Origin: Candidatus Aciduliprofundum sp. JdFR-45 | Lineage (GTDB): Archaea > Thermoplasmatota > Thermoplasmata > Thermoplasmatales > JdFR-45 | DNA length: 10,648 nucleotides | Reading direction: 5' to 3' | Assembly (NCBI GenBank): GCA_002011395.1 | Contig: MTNG01000145.1 | Span: forward strand, 1 to 10,648 | Shown: positions 1-6,186 of the stretch, one piece after another | Layout: each line of letters begins with the position of its first letter | How positions within the stretch are numbered: the first letter of the stretch is position 1 | Notes under the pieces: model-generated | Told to the model about the DNA's origin: nothing | Seen by the model: the letters and a program-made list of their open reading frames with translations, nothing else | Database searches by the model: none | Position numbers and translations under genes: made by a program

Positions 1-85
1 GGACGTCCAGGTCGGCGGGAAGATCATCTGTGTGCGCCCCATATGGAGGTGGTTGCTCGGGCGGGATGGCGTGTAACGTGAGCAT
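1..85 (-). CDS. Unidentified protein, N-terminal fragment running off the left edge
   Basis: A minus-strand reading frame is open from an ATG at 85 to the window edge, giving 28 residues that begin MLTLHAIPPEQPPPYG and continue with an acidic AHTDDLPADLDV stretch. A purine-rich GAGAGG lies 6-7 bases before the ATG, which favours this start over an in-frame GTG about 18 bases upstream. Codon choice fits the neighbours. It is transcribed away from the SRP RNA gene. I see no convincing TATA box in front of it. I do not recognise the family, and the fragment is too short to assign a function. It could still be a chance open frame. Confidence 0.4.
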   Translation of the reverse strand, partial: MLTLHAIPPEQPPPYGAHTDDLPADLDV

Positions 86-220
86 AAGAACCCTCTCGTC
101 CACATCGCCGGGATTCGCTACCGGGCGTCCGCAGAAGATGGCCCCATGGCGAATGCCTCCGCCCTACATGGGAAGGCGGAAAAGGTAAAACCGATTACGG
201 TAACCCTGAGTACCCCCTCC

Positions 221-234
221 GAAACCGTTATAAG
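221..234 (+). promoter_or_regulatory. BRE/TATA promoter of the SRP RNA gene
   Basis: The sequence GAAACCGTTATAAG is a purine-rich BRE-like element followed by a good archaeal TATA box. Its centre lies about 25 bp before position 256, where the terminal helix of the SRP RNA begins. That is the normal archaeal TATA-to-start distance. Confidence 0.75.
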
Positions 235-255
235 CAGGCCGGCCCTATATCCCCC

Positions 256-577
256 GGGTGCCGGGCTAGGCCGGGGGGTTAGGCGTCCCCTGTCACCCGA
301 AATCGTCTACATGCGGGGGCGACAGCCGGAGGCGGCGTACCCGGGGCTCCTGCCGGTCCGGCCACTGCCCGATGACGTCCTGTCCCCCGGGGCTGGGGGA
401 CCCGCGGGCCTTTCCGGAGGGAAGGGACCCGCGGGCCTGCCACGGGAACCCCGCCAGGCCCGGAAGGGAGCAGCGGTACCGTGGACCTGCGGCGCTCGGG
501 GGGTAGCGGGGCGAAGGGCATGGCCGGGGTCAACCGGCGGGCGTGCCCGGGCGCTCACTCCGGTGTGCCCGGTACCC
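256..577 (+). ncRNA. ffs: Archaeal signal recognition particle RNA (7S RNA)
   Basis: This is the RNA scaffold of the signal recognition particle, which binds SRP54 and SRP19 and targets membrane and secreted proteins. The signature is the helix 8 block at 451-476, with CCAGGCCCGGAAGGGAGCAGC and a GGAA tetraloop at 462-465. The outer stem of helix 8 pairs 440-445 (CCACGG) with 479-484 (CCGTGG). Helix 6 pairs about 401-415 with 420-435, has one bulged A at 427, and is capped by GGAG (416-419), a GNAR loop as expected for SRP19 binding. The ends pair as archaeal helix 1: GGGTGCCGGGC (256-266) with GCCCGGTACCC (567-577). The 5' domain starts GGGCTAGGCCGGGGGGTTAGGCGTCCCC, typical of archaeal 7S RNA helices 2-4. 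The length is about 322 nt, close to the usual 300-odd. Exact ends are approximate. Open reading frames crossing this region on both strands are spurious. Confidence 0.95.
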
Positions 578-579
578 GC

Positions 580-590
580 TTCAATTTAAG
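580..590 (+). promoter_or_regulatory. Possible TATA box for the HD-domain gene
   Basis: The only AT-rich stretch between the SRP RNA and the HD gene is TTCAATTTAAG. It would place transcription start near 611, about 10 bases before the GTG start at 621. The element is weak, and its position immediately after the RNA means it could instead be part of SRP RNA termination. Confidence 0.35.
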
Positions 591-620
591 GGGGTGTTTC
601 GCACGCGGTTCAGGGTTCCC

Positions 621-1367
621 GTGGGTGAAAACGAGAAACTCGCCAGGGTCGTGGAGCGGTTGAATTCCAGCGTCATGGTGACAGCCCTCTGGCGCAACAC
701 GAACAGGATGGCGGTGGACCGCCTTCTCATGAACGACCACGGACCCGTGCACGTGAAAATCGTGGCGAACATCGCCCTCCGTATTCTCCGTCTCTTCGTA
801 GAGGGTGGAGTTACGCCCTCCATAGTCCAGCACCACGGCATGGGGAACGAGGACGCGGAGGTCGTGGTGGTCCTGGCGTCCGCGCTCCACGATGTGGGGC
901 ATGTGGTGCACAGGGAAAACCACGAGGAGTTCTCGGTCGTCCTCGCCTCGCAGGTGATCCCCGCGGTCCTGAAGGGAATATACGATGAGGATGAAGCCAC
1001 GACGGTGATGGGAGAAACGCTCCACGCGATATACGCGCACAGAACGGATGTGCATCCGATAACCATAGAGGCGGCCATCGTGAGGGTCGCAGATGCGCTC
1101 GACATGGAGAGCGGAAGGGCGCGCATACCCTTCGAAGCGGGCTCTCACAGCATACACGCGGTGAGCGCCTACGCGGTGGAGAACGTGGAGATACACAGAG
1201 GCGATGAAAGGCCCGTGCGGATAGACATAACCATGAAGGACTCCGCCGGCATGTTTCAGGTGGATTACCTCCTGAAGAAGAAGCTCGCCGGGACGGGCAT
1301 AGAGGATTTCTTTGAGGTTTACGTGCATTCCAGGGGCGTCCTCGAGGGCGACGTCAGGGTGTGGTAA
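621..1367 (+). CDS. HD-domain metal-dependent phosphohydrolase
   Basis: This is a predicted soluble HD-superfamily hydrolase of 248 residues. The metal-binding pattern H...HD...H...D is complete: H44 in NDHGPVH, H90-D91 in ALHDVGH, further histidines H94, H97 and H101, then H135 (GETLHAIYAH, which also has H140) and D158 in RVADALD. HD proteins with this set hydrolyse phosphomonoesters or phosphodiesters of nucleotides; the substrate here is unknown. The segment RLLMNDHGPVHVKIVAN resembles the RLGYNDHG-V-H-A region of uncharacterised archaeal HD proteins. The C-terminal 80 residues look like a small beta-rich appendage. The open frame reaches back to 543, inside the SRP RNA, so I chose the GTG at 621, the first plausible start after the RNA. 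An ATG at 675 (MVTALWR) is an alternative and leaves all metal ligands intact. The following gene has its own promoter. Confidence 0.85.
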   Translation: MGENEKLARVVERLNSSVMVTALWRNTNRMAVDRLLMNDHGPVHVKIVANIALRILRLFVEGGVTPSIVQHHGMGNEDAEVVVVLASALHDVGHVVHRENHEEFSVVLASQVIPAVLKGIYDEDEATTVMGETLHAIYAHRTDVHPITIEAAIVRVADALDMESGRARIPFEAGSHSIHAVSAYAVENVEIHRGDERPVRIDITMKDSAGMFQVDYLLKKKLAGTGIEDFFEVYVHSRGVLEGDVRVW

Positions 1368-1369
1368 CC

Positions 1370-1376
1370 TTATTAT
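1370..1376 (+). promoter_or_regulatory. TATA box of the NAD salvage operon
   Basis: TTATTAT starts 3 bases after the HD gene stop codon and is centred 26 bp before the ATG at 1399. That spacing predicts a leaderless transcript starting at or next to the start codon of the nicotinamidase gene. No Shine-Dalgarno sequence precedes that ATG, which agrees. Confidence 0.65.
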
Positions 1377-1398
1377 CCGCCGGGTCCATGTCCCACCC

Positions 1399-1932
1399 AT
1401 GAGGCCGGCGGTGCTGGTCATAGATATGATTCACGATTTCGTCCACGGGAAGTACGGGAGCGAGAGGGCCAGAAGCATCATACCGGCGATCAGGGAACTG
1501 CTGAACCTCGCGAGGGAGAGGGGATGGCCCGTCATCTACCTCTGCGACGCGCACATACCGGACGACTACGAGTTCAGGAAGTGGGGCGCCCACGCGCTCA
1601 GGGGCACGAAGGGGAGCGAGGTCGTGAAGGAGCTCGCACCGCAGGAGGGCGACGTGGTGGTGCAGAAGATGCGCTTTGACGGTTTCTACGAGACGGGGCT
1701 GGATACCATTCTGAGGGCGAAGGGCGTGGACACGGTGATCCTCGCGGGCATAAGCACGGATATCTGCGTGCAGCAGACGGCTGTCGGCGCGTACTACAGG
1801 GGCTACGGTATAATCGTCCCAGAGGAGTGCGTGCAGGGGATCACCGAGGAGGGACACAGGAGAGGGCTTGAGTACATGAGGGACATCCTCGGCGCGGTGG
1901 TCGTGCCCCTCGCGGAGGTGCGGAAGATATGA
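1399..1932 (+). CDS. pncA: Nicotinamidase (isochorismatase-like cysteine hydrolase)
   Basis: The predicted reaction is hydrolysis of nicotinamide to nicotinate and ammonia, the first step of deamidating NAD salvage. The 177-residue protein has the isochorismatase-fold catalytic triad: D9 (VLVIDMIHDF), K90 (VVVQKMRFDGF) and C123 (GISTDICVQQTA). D50 and H52 in CDAHIPDDYEF, with H65 further on, match the Asp-His-His metal site of archaeal nicotinamidases such as the Pyrococcus enzyme. The sequence alone cannot exclude another cysteine hydrolase of the fold, but the next gene uses the nicotinamidase product, which strongly favours this role. The ATG at 1399 is chosen because the upstream extension of the frame lies inside the HD gene and because a TATA box sits 26 bp before it. 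The stop overlaps the next start as ATGA, so the two are probably translated together. Confidence 0.85.
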   Translation: MRPAVLVIDMIHDFVHGKYGSERARSIIPAIRELLNLARERGWPVIYLCDAHIPDDYEFRKWGAHALRGTKGSEVVKELAPQEGDVVVQKMRFDGFYETGLDTILRAKGVDTVILAGISTDICVQQTAVGAYYRGYGIIVPEECVQGITEEGHRRGLEYMRDILGAVVVPLAEVRKI

Positions 1933-3095
1933 GGTTTCTCGTGGCGACCGATGAGGAGATAAGGAGAGGCGACACGACGGACATCTACTTCGCCCGGACG
2001 CGGGATATACTGAAGAGGCGCGGGGTGGACACGCGCGTCTACGCGGAGTTCACCACCATGAACCCCCCTTATCCGTGGATGGTCTTCGCAGGTCTCAGGG
2101 AGATCGCCCATCTCTTTGAGGGCATCCCCGTGACGGTCCGCGCCCTGCCCGAGGGCACAATCTTCACCCCGCGGGATGTCACAGGGGTTCCGGTGCCCGT
2201 CATGTCCATAGAGGGGCGCTACGTGGACTTCGCTGTCTACGAAACCCCTGCTCTCGGGCTGATATGTCAGGCGACGGGCATCGCCACGAAAGCGGCGAGG
2301 ATAAAGAGGGCAGCTGTGGATAAAACCGTGCTATCCTTCGGCGTCAGGAGGATGCACCCCGCGATAGCCCCCATGATTGACTTCTACTCCTACATAGGCG
2401 GCTGCGACGGCGTATCCTCAATACTGGGCGCCCGGGCGCTGGGGGTGGAGCCGAAGGGCACCATGCCGCACGCGCTCATACTGACGGTGGGGGAGAGGGA
2501 GGCCTGGAAGGACTACGAGGAGGATATGCCGCCGGAGGTCCCGAGGATAGCGCTTATAGACACGCTGGGGGACGAGAAGTTCAAGGCGCTGGAGGCCGCG
2601 GAGGTCATGGAGAACATATACGCGGTGCGTCTTGATACGCCCTCCTCCCGGCGCGGGAACTTCGCTGACCTGGTGCGCGAGGTCCGGTGGGAGCTGGATT
2701 TAAGAGGACACAGAGATGTGAAAATCATCGTGTCCGGCGGGATAGACGAGAGGGCCGTTGAGGATCTCAGGGACATAGTGGACGGCTTTGGCGTCGGGAC
2801 GAGCATATCCAACGCGAGGACTGTGGACTTCGCCATGGACATAGTGGAGGTTGAGGGAAAACCGCTAGCGAAAAGGGGCAAGTTCTCCGGGAGGAAGGAC
2901 GTCTACCGCTGCGAGGAATGCCTCGCGTACAGGGTGGTGCCGTCCGGTTCGCCCCGGCCAACCTGCGACTGCGGGGCGGAGATGAGGAACATAGTGGTAA
3001 CCGTCGTGAAGGATGGCGAAGTCGCGTATGACTTCCCCTCGCCTCAGGATGAGCGGGAGTACGTGCTCTCCCAGCTGAGGAGGGTGCGGGAATGA
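1929..3095 (+). CDS. pncB: Nicotinate phosphoribosyltransferase
   Basis: This enzyme joins nicotinate and PRPP to give nicotinate mononucleotide, feeding the Preiss-Handler route to NAD. The 388-residue protein has a type II PRTase layout. The N-terminal region precedes FGVRRMHP (137-144), where H143 corresponds to the histidine phosphorylated in this family. It is followed by IIVSGGID (266-273) and GFGVGTSIS (286-294), the phosphate-binding strands of the barrel. The C-terminal domain holds four cysteines, C328 and C331 (CEEC), C346 and C348 (CDC), matching the zinc-knuckle-like module described for Thermoplasma acidophilum NAPRTase (389 residues). The start overlaps the nicotinamidase stop by ATGA, and the stop overlaps the next start in the same way. 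Nicotinate, rather than nicotinamide or quinolinate, is the expected substrate because of the adjacent nicotinamidase. Confidence 0.93.
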   Translation: MRFLVATDEEIRRGDTTDIYFARTRDILKRRGVDTRVYAEFTTMNPPYPWMVFAGLREIAHLFEGIPVTVRALPEGTIFTPRDVTGVPVPVMSIEGRYVDFAVYETPALGLICQATGIATKAARIKRAAVDKTVLSFGVRRMHPAIAPMIDFYSYIGGCDGVSSILGARALGVEPKGTMPHALILTVGEREAWKDYEEDMPPEVPRIALIDTLGDEKFKALEAAEVMENIYAVRLDTPSSRRGNFADLVREVRWELDLRGHRDVKIIVSGGIDERAVEDLRDIVDGFGVGTSISNARTVDFAMDIVEVEGKPLAKRGKFSGRKDVYRCEECLAYRVVPSGSPRPTCDCGAEMRNIVVTVVKDGEVAYDFPSPQDEREYVLSQLRRVRE

Positions 3096-3649
3096 TAGTC
3101 CTCACGGGGTTTGAGCCCTTCAAGGGGTACAGCAGGAACCCTTCATGGGAGGCGGTGCTCCGGGCGGACGTGGACGCGGAGAAGATCAGGGTGCCCGTGA
3201 CGTTCTCCGGTGCGAGGGAGTGGGCGGAGAGGATCGCGGAGATGCGCCCCGAGCGGGTCGTGGCCCTCGGGCTCGCGGAGGCGCGGACGCAGATATCCGT
3301 GGAGAGGGTTGCTATAAACCTGATGGATTCCAGGATGCCGGACAATGAGGGGTACGCGCCTGACGAGGAGAAGGTATACGAGGACGGGCCCGACGCGTAC
3401 ATAACGCGCTTTCCGGTGAAGCGGCTGGTGGAGAAACTCGGGGAGGAGGGAATTCCCGCGTACATCTCCAACACCGCCGGCACATACGTCTGCAACGCGT
3501 TCTACTATGCCCTCCTCCATAAGGTTGGAGGGGAAGCTGTCTTCATCCACGTGCCCCCCGACGAGGTCATGGCCTTGAGCACTAAAAAGGCCTACGTCCC
3601 GCTGGAGCACATGGCGAGGGCGGTGGAGGTGGTCGCGACCCTGCGTTGA
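3092..3649 (+). CDS. pcp: Pyroglutamyl peptidase I (pyrrolidone-carboxylate peptidase, family C15)
   Basis: This cytosolic cysteine peptidase removes N-terminal pyroglutamate from peptides. The opening MIVLTGFEPFKGYSRNPSWEA is the typical TGFEPF-N-NPS start of the family. The Glu-Cys-His triad is visible as E71 (ISVERVAINLMD), C134 (SNTAGTYVCNAFYY) and H153 (VFIHVP). At 185 residues it is slightly shorter than the usual 200-220, with a shortened segment between the Glu and Cys motifs but no loss of catalytic residues. It overlaps the end of the nicotinate phosphoribosyltransferase gene by ATGA and so is the third member of the operon. No metabolic link between pyroglutamate removal and NAD salvage is known to me. 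Its stop codon TGA (3647-3649) runs into the left arm of the palindrome described at 3648-3675. Confidence 0.92.
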   Translation: MIVLTGFEPFKGYSRNPSWEAVLRADVDAEKIRVPVTFSGAREWAERIAEMRPERVVALGLAEARTQISVERVAINLMDSRMPDNEGYAPDEEKVYEDGPDAYITRFPVKRLVEKLGEEGIPAYISNTAGTYVCNAFYYALLHKVGGEAVFIHVPPDEVMALSTKKAYVPLEHMARAVEVVATLR

Positions 3650-3675
3650 ATTTGTTCACCAGAATGAACAAATTC
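3648..3675 (+). promoter_or_regulatory. Perfect 11-bp palindrome, probable operator 1
   Basis: GAATTTGTTCA (3648-3658) and TGAACAAATTC (3665-3675) are exact inverted repeats separated by CCAGAA. The site lies about 30 bp upstream of the TATA box of the ATPase gene and shares its TGTTCA-N6-TGAACA core with a second site at 3685. There is no U-tract, so it does not look like an archaeal terminator. A dimeric regulator binding here is an inference. Confidence 0.6.
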
Positions 3676-3684
3676 TGCGGAAAA

Positions 3685-3702
3685 TGTTCAATTCGTTGCA
3701 CA
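3685..3702 (+). promoter_or_regulatory. Imperfect copy of the palindrome, probable operator 2
   Basis: TGTTCA-ATTCGT-TGCACA repeats the core of the first palindrome with the same 6-base spacer and one mismatch in the right arm. It starts 32 bp after the first core, about three helical turns, so both sites would face the same side of the DNA. Its right edge touches the TATA region, a position where bound protein would block TBP/TFB. Confidence 0.55.
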
Positions 3703-3712
3703 AAATATTTAT
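3702..3712 (+). promoter_or_regulatory. TATA box of the plus-strand AAA ATPase gene
   Basis: AAAATATTTAT is a strong TATA-like element in otherwise GC-rich DNA. It is centred about 30 bp before the ATG at 3737, giving a very short leader or none. Confidence 0.65.
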
Positions 3713-3736
3713 CCCTGCGATGCGATAGGGCATGAG

Positions 3737-4927
3737 ATGACTTCAAGGGACGTTCTGGAGGACGTGATAGACGGGTGGAGGGAATCCATAGAGGGCGAGA
3801 GGGTGATTCACAGGGACATAACGGATGATATTGAGAGAAGCGTGGAGATGGAAGAGATAACGGTGATAAAGGGCGTCAGGAGGGCGGGCAAGACCTTCAT
3901 ACTCTACGAGCTCTTTCAGAGACACGGCGGGATATACCTGAACTTTGAGGACGAGCGACTCTACGACTTCACGCACCGGGACTTTGAAAAGGTCGCCGAC
4001 ATAGCGAGGGAGAGGGGTGAGAGGTTTCTTTATCTGGACGAGGTGCAGGAGGTAGAGGGCTGGGAGAAGTTCGCCCACAGGGCACACAGAAGGTTCAAGA
4101 TATTCGTCACGGGTTCAAACTCCCGCCTCCTCTCCTCCGATTATGCCTCCGCGCTGGTGGGGAGGACGAAGAGCTTCACCGTATACCCGCTCTCCTACGC
4201 GGAGTTCCTCAGGTTCAGGAACCTGGAGCTCAGCAGGGAGTCCTTCATGGAATACCTGCACACGGGCGGCTTCCCCAGAGTCGTCCTGACGGGCGACATT
4301 TCCTTAGTGAGGGAGTATTTCGAGAGGATAATCTACAGGGACATAATCTCCCGCGCGAGGATCAGCTATCCGGAGGCGCTGAAGGCCATCGCCCTGTACC
4401 TCCTATCCAACGTCGGGAAGGAGTTCTCTTACAGGTCCCTGAAGGGTATTACAGGCATACGCCACGTGAACACGCTGAAGGAGTACGTGGGGATGCTCAG
4501 AGACGCGTTTCTTCTGGAGGTCGTGAGCCGCTATTCTCCCTCGCTGAAGGTCCAGGCCTCCTACTCCAAGAAGGCCTACGCGGTGGACCCCGCCTTTATA
4601 TCGCTGGGAATGCGGGGGAGCGAGGACCTGGGCAGAAGACTGGAGAACGCCGTGTATCTGCATCTGAGGAGGACCCACGATGTTCACTTTATGAAAAACG
4701 CGAGAGAGGTGGACTTCGTGGCGTGCGAGGGCTTGAGGCCCGTGAAGCTCATAAACGTGGTCTACGAGGCGGAGGATGAGGAGACCCTGAAGAGGGAGGT
4801 AACCTCGCTGCTCCACTTCGGCGAGAAGTACGGGCTTCCCATGGAGCTCGTGTCCGTCTACCCCGTGAGCGTTCCGGAGGGCATAACCAACCGTCTGGCG
4901 CACAGATACCTTCACGGTATGCACTGA
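3737..4927 (+). CDS. AAA ATPase with DUF4143-type C-terminus (copy 1)
   Basis: This is a 396-residue member of the archaeal and bacterial AAA_14/DUF4143 ATPase group, whose cellular role is not established. Walker A is GVRRAGKTF (46-54), Walker B is FLYLDEVQ (97-104), and a sensor-1-like FVTGSNS follows (123-129). The family motif PLSYAEFL (151-158) and GGFPRVVLTGD (177-187) come next, then IIYRDIISR (198-206) and a helical linker. The C-terminal domain, related to PD-(D/E)XK nucleases, keeps EVDF (324-327). Where the related protein at 6187-7365 has IEVK, this one reads KLINVVY, so the last catalytic motif is missing. A variant of this kind occurs in some relatives. No signal peptide or membrane segment is seen. 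The ATG at 3737 is the first usable start, since an ATG at 3732 meets a stop after one codon. Two palindromes precede the promoter. The 3' end overlaps a convergent relic by 16 bp. Confidence 0.88.
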   Translation: MTSRDVLEDVIDGWRESIEGERVIHRDITDDIERSVEMEEITVIKGVRRAGKTFILYELFQRHGGIYLNFEDERLYDFTHRDFEKVADIARERGERFLYLDEVQEVEGWEKFAHRAHRRFKIFVTGSNSRLLSSDYASALVGRTKSFTVYPLSYAEFLRFRNLELSRESFMEYLHTGGFPRVVLTGDISLVREYFERIIYRDIISRARISYPEALKAIALYLLSNVGKEFSYRSLKGITGIRHVNTLKEYVGMLRDAFLLEVVSRYSPSLKVQASYSKKAYAVDPAFISLGMRGSEDLGRRLENAVYLHLRRTHDVHFMKNAREVDFVACEGLRPVKLINVVYEAEDEETLKREVTSLLHFGEKYGLPMELVSVYPVSVPEGITNRLAHRYLHGMH

Positions 4928-6014
4928 CCGCCGTTTTCACCGGGAGCCAGAAGCCACTTCCAGAGGGGGACCGCCTCCACATCCCTGCCATCCTTCCTGA
5001 GCGTGCCCTCGCAGTCCCACGTTATTATTTTCAATCTCCTCGTTCTCATCAGCTCGGAGGCGCTGACCAGCGACGATATCTCCCTGCGGTCAATCTCGTC
5101 CGGCCCCTCGGCGTAGGTCACCTGTATATGCTTCTCCTCCTCAAAAGGTCCACGTAGACAAGGTTTTCCATCAGAAGGCCCGTATTCTCCGGGGCGGACA
5201 GGGACAGCATCGTTGCCAGCCCCGTGTCCACCACGTATACCTTCTTTGGGGAATTGATGGCCTCCCTAGGCTTCCCGAAATACTTGTCCACCAGGAAAAT
5301 CAGATACGCCTCCCTCAGGTAATCCAGGTAGTTCTTCGCGATGTGAACGCTTTTCAGCCCGTGGATGTTCTTCACCTTGTTGTAGGACAGTAATCTGGCG
5401 TAGTTGGAAAGGGCGTGCAGCGCGAGAGATTGCCCATTGCAATGTCAGGCCTTTTATCCACCTCGGGAAACCCCCCGATTCTGAGGTGCTCCCTCAACAG
5501 TCCTTTGATCTCAGCCCTTTTCCGCGTGCTCTCCCCCTCCCCCACCTCACCTTTCTGAGGCGCAGAAACTCCCAAAACGAAAAGGGATACAGCTCTATGG
5601 GTATGTGCCTGCCCGTGAGGTGCGTGGCCGGTTCCGTGCTCAGGAGGTTGGCGTTGCTCCCGATTATGAACACGTTGAAATCCATTCGCAGGAGCCTGTT
5701 CATAAACATCTCCCAGCCGGGAACGTTCTGAACCTCATCCAGGAGGATCGTGTCCACCTCCAGTACGGCCTCGAGAACAGCATTCAGATCACCCATATCC
5801 ACGGCGAGGCACTCGTCGTCGAAGTCTCCTGCCCTTCAGAAGCTGATGGGTGAACACCGTTTTACCGCACCTCCTGACGCCCATGGTGACCTTCGCGAGC
5901 GGCGCATCCGCATTAATCGCTCCACACGCTCGGATGCCCCCTCTCCACCATTTCCCCGTCGCGGAGAACGTTCTCCATTTCCTCCTTCTGGTCTACCAGC
6001 ACCCTGCGTATCAT
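4912..6014 (-). pseudogene. Decayed AAA/DUF4143 ATPase (copy 2)
   Basis: This is a relic of the same ATPase group, recognisable in ordered pieces across several frames. It starts MIRRVLVDQKEEMENV (ATG 6014) and hits a TAA at 5913-5915 after 33 codons. Walker A (KVTMGVRRCGKTVF) continues in a second frame near 5918-5828. A one-base shift near 5825-5830 leads to DFDDECLAVDMGDL and Walker B (ILLDEVQNVPGW), then LYPFSFWEFLRLRK, down to about 5560. A further shift gives EHLRIGGFPEVDK (to about 5433). The piece normally carrying the RD(I/V) region, roughly 30 residues, is gone. SNYARLLSYNKVKNIHGLKS to VYVDLLRRR (about 5423-5130) follows in another frame. About 30 residues with the EVDF core are then missing before TYAEGPDEIDRREI and the terminal VPLWKWLL. 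At least four frame changes and two deletions rule out a functional product. Missing lengths are estimated from family layout. Confidence 0.85.
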
Positions 6015-6058
6015 CCCAGCATCCATAGAATGTGCACGGTGTGAGGTTGATACAGTAG

Positions 6059-6111
6059 TTTGCGCTTTCAGTGCAAATCCTTTGAAGGGCGGAGCCCGGA
6101 GGATTTCCTCC
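6059..6111. repeat. Cluster of small inverted repeats between two ATPase loci
   Basis: Three stems follow each other in 53 bases. TTTGCGC (6059-6065) pairs with GTGCAAA (6071-6077), with one G-T pair. GGGC (6087-6090) pairs with GCCC (6094-6097) around GGA. GGAGG (6098-6102) pairs with CCTCC (6107-6111) around ATTT. AAATCC (6075-6080) can alternatively pair with GGATTT (6101-6106), enclosing the middle stem. This is the stretch downstream of the minus-strand ATPase and upstream of the relic. It could be a transcript-end structure, the relic's old control region, or the end of a lost element. I see no T-tract and no tRNA fold. Confidence 0.4.
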
Positions 6112-6186
6112 CCCGCACGATTACAACGGCCGCGGCCAGCACCGGCAGACCCGGCCTCTCATCCGGCGAAACATATCCACCCCTGC

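Noticed and set aside
397..438. 15-base direct repeat GGGACCCGCGGGCCT (397-411 and 424-438) as a mobile-element target duplication
   Set aside because: The repeat follows from the near-palindromic two strands of SRP helix 6, which the RNA structure explains.
146..663. Open frames of 60-147 codons on both strands over the 5' region
   Set aside because: They lie across the SRP RNA and its promoter, have proline/arginine/glycine-rich low-complexity translations, and match no domain.
555..1421. A 288-codon open frame antisense to the HD gene
   Set aside because: It is a GC-driven shadow of the HD coding frame, and its translation lacks any domain-like pattern while the plus strand has a complete HD motif set.
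3648..3675. The perfect palindrome as a transcription terminator of the pcp operon
   Set aside because: There is no following T-tract, archaeal termination does not normally need a hairpin, and a second copy with the same spacing beside the TATA box fits an operator better.
3648..3702. Palindromes as a CRISPR array or transposon ends
   Set aside because: There are only two units without a regular spacer series, no cas genes, no transposase, and no matching copy at the other end of the ATPase block.
5372..5802. Separate small genes within the relic (102- and 67-codon frames)
   Set aside because: Their translations are consecutive pieces of one DUF4143 ATPase in different frames, so they are fragments of a single broken gene.
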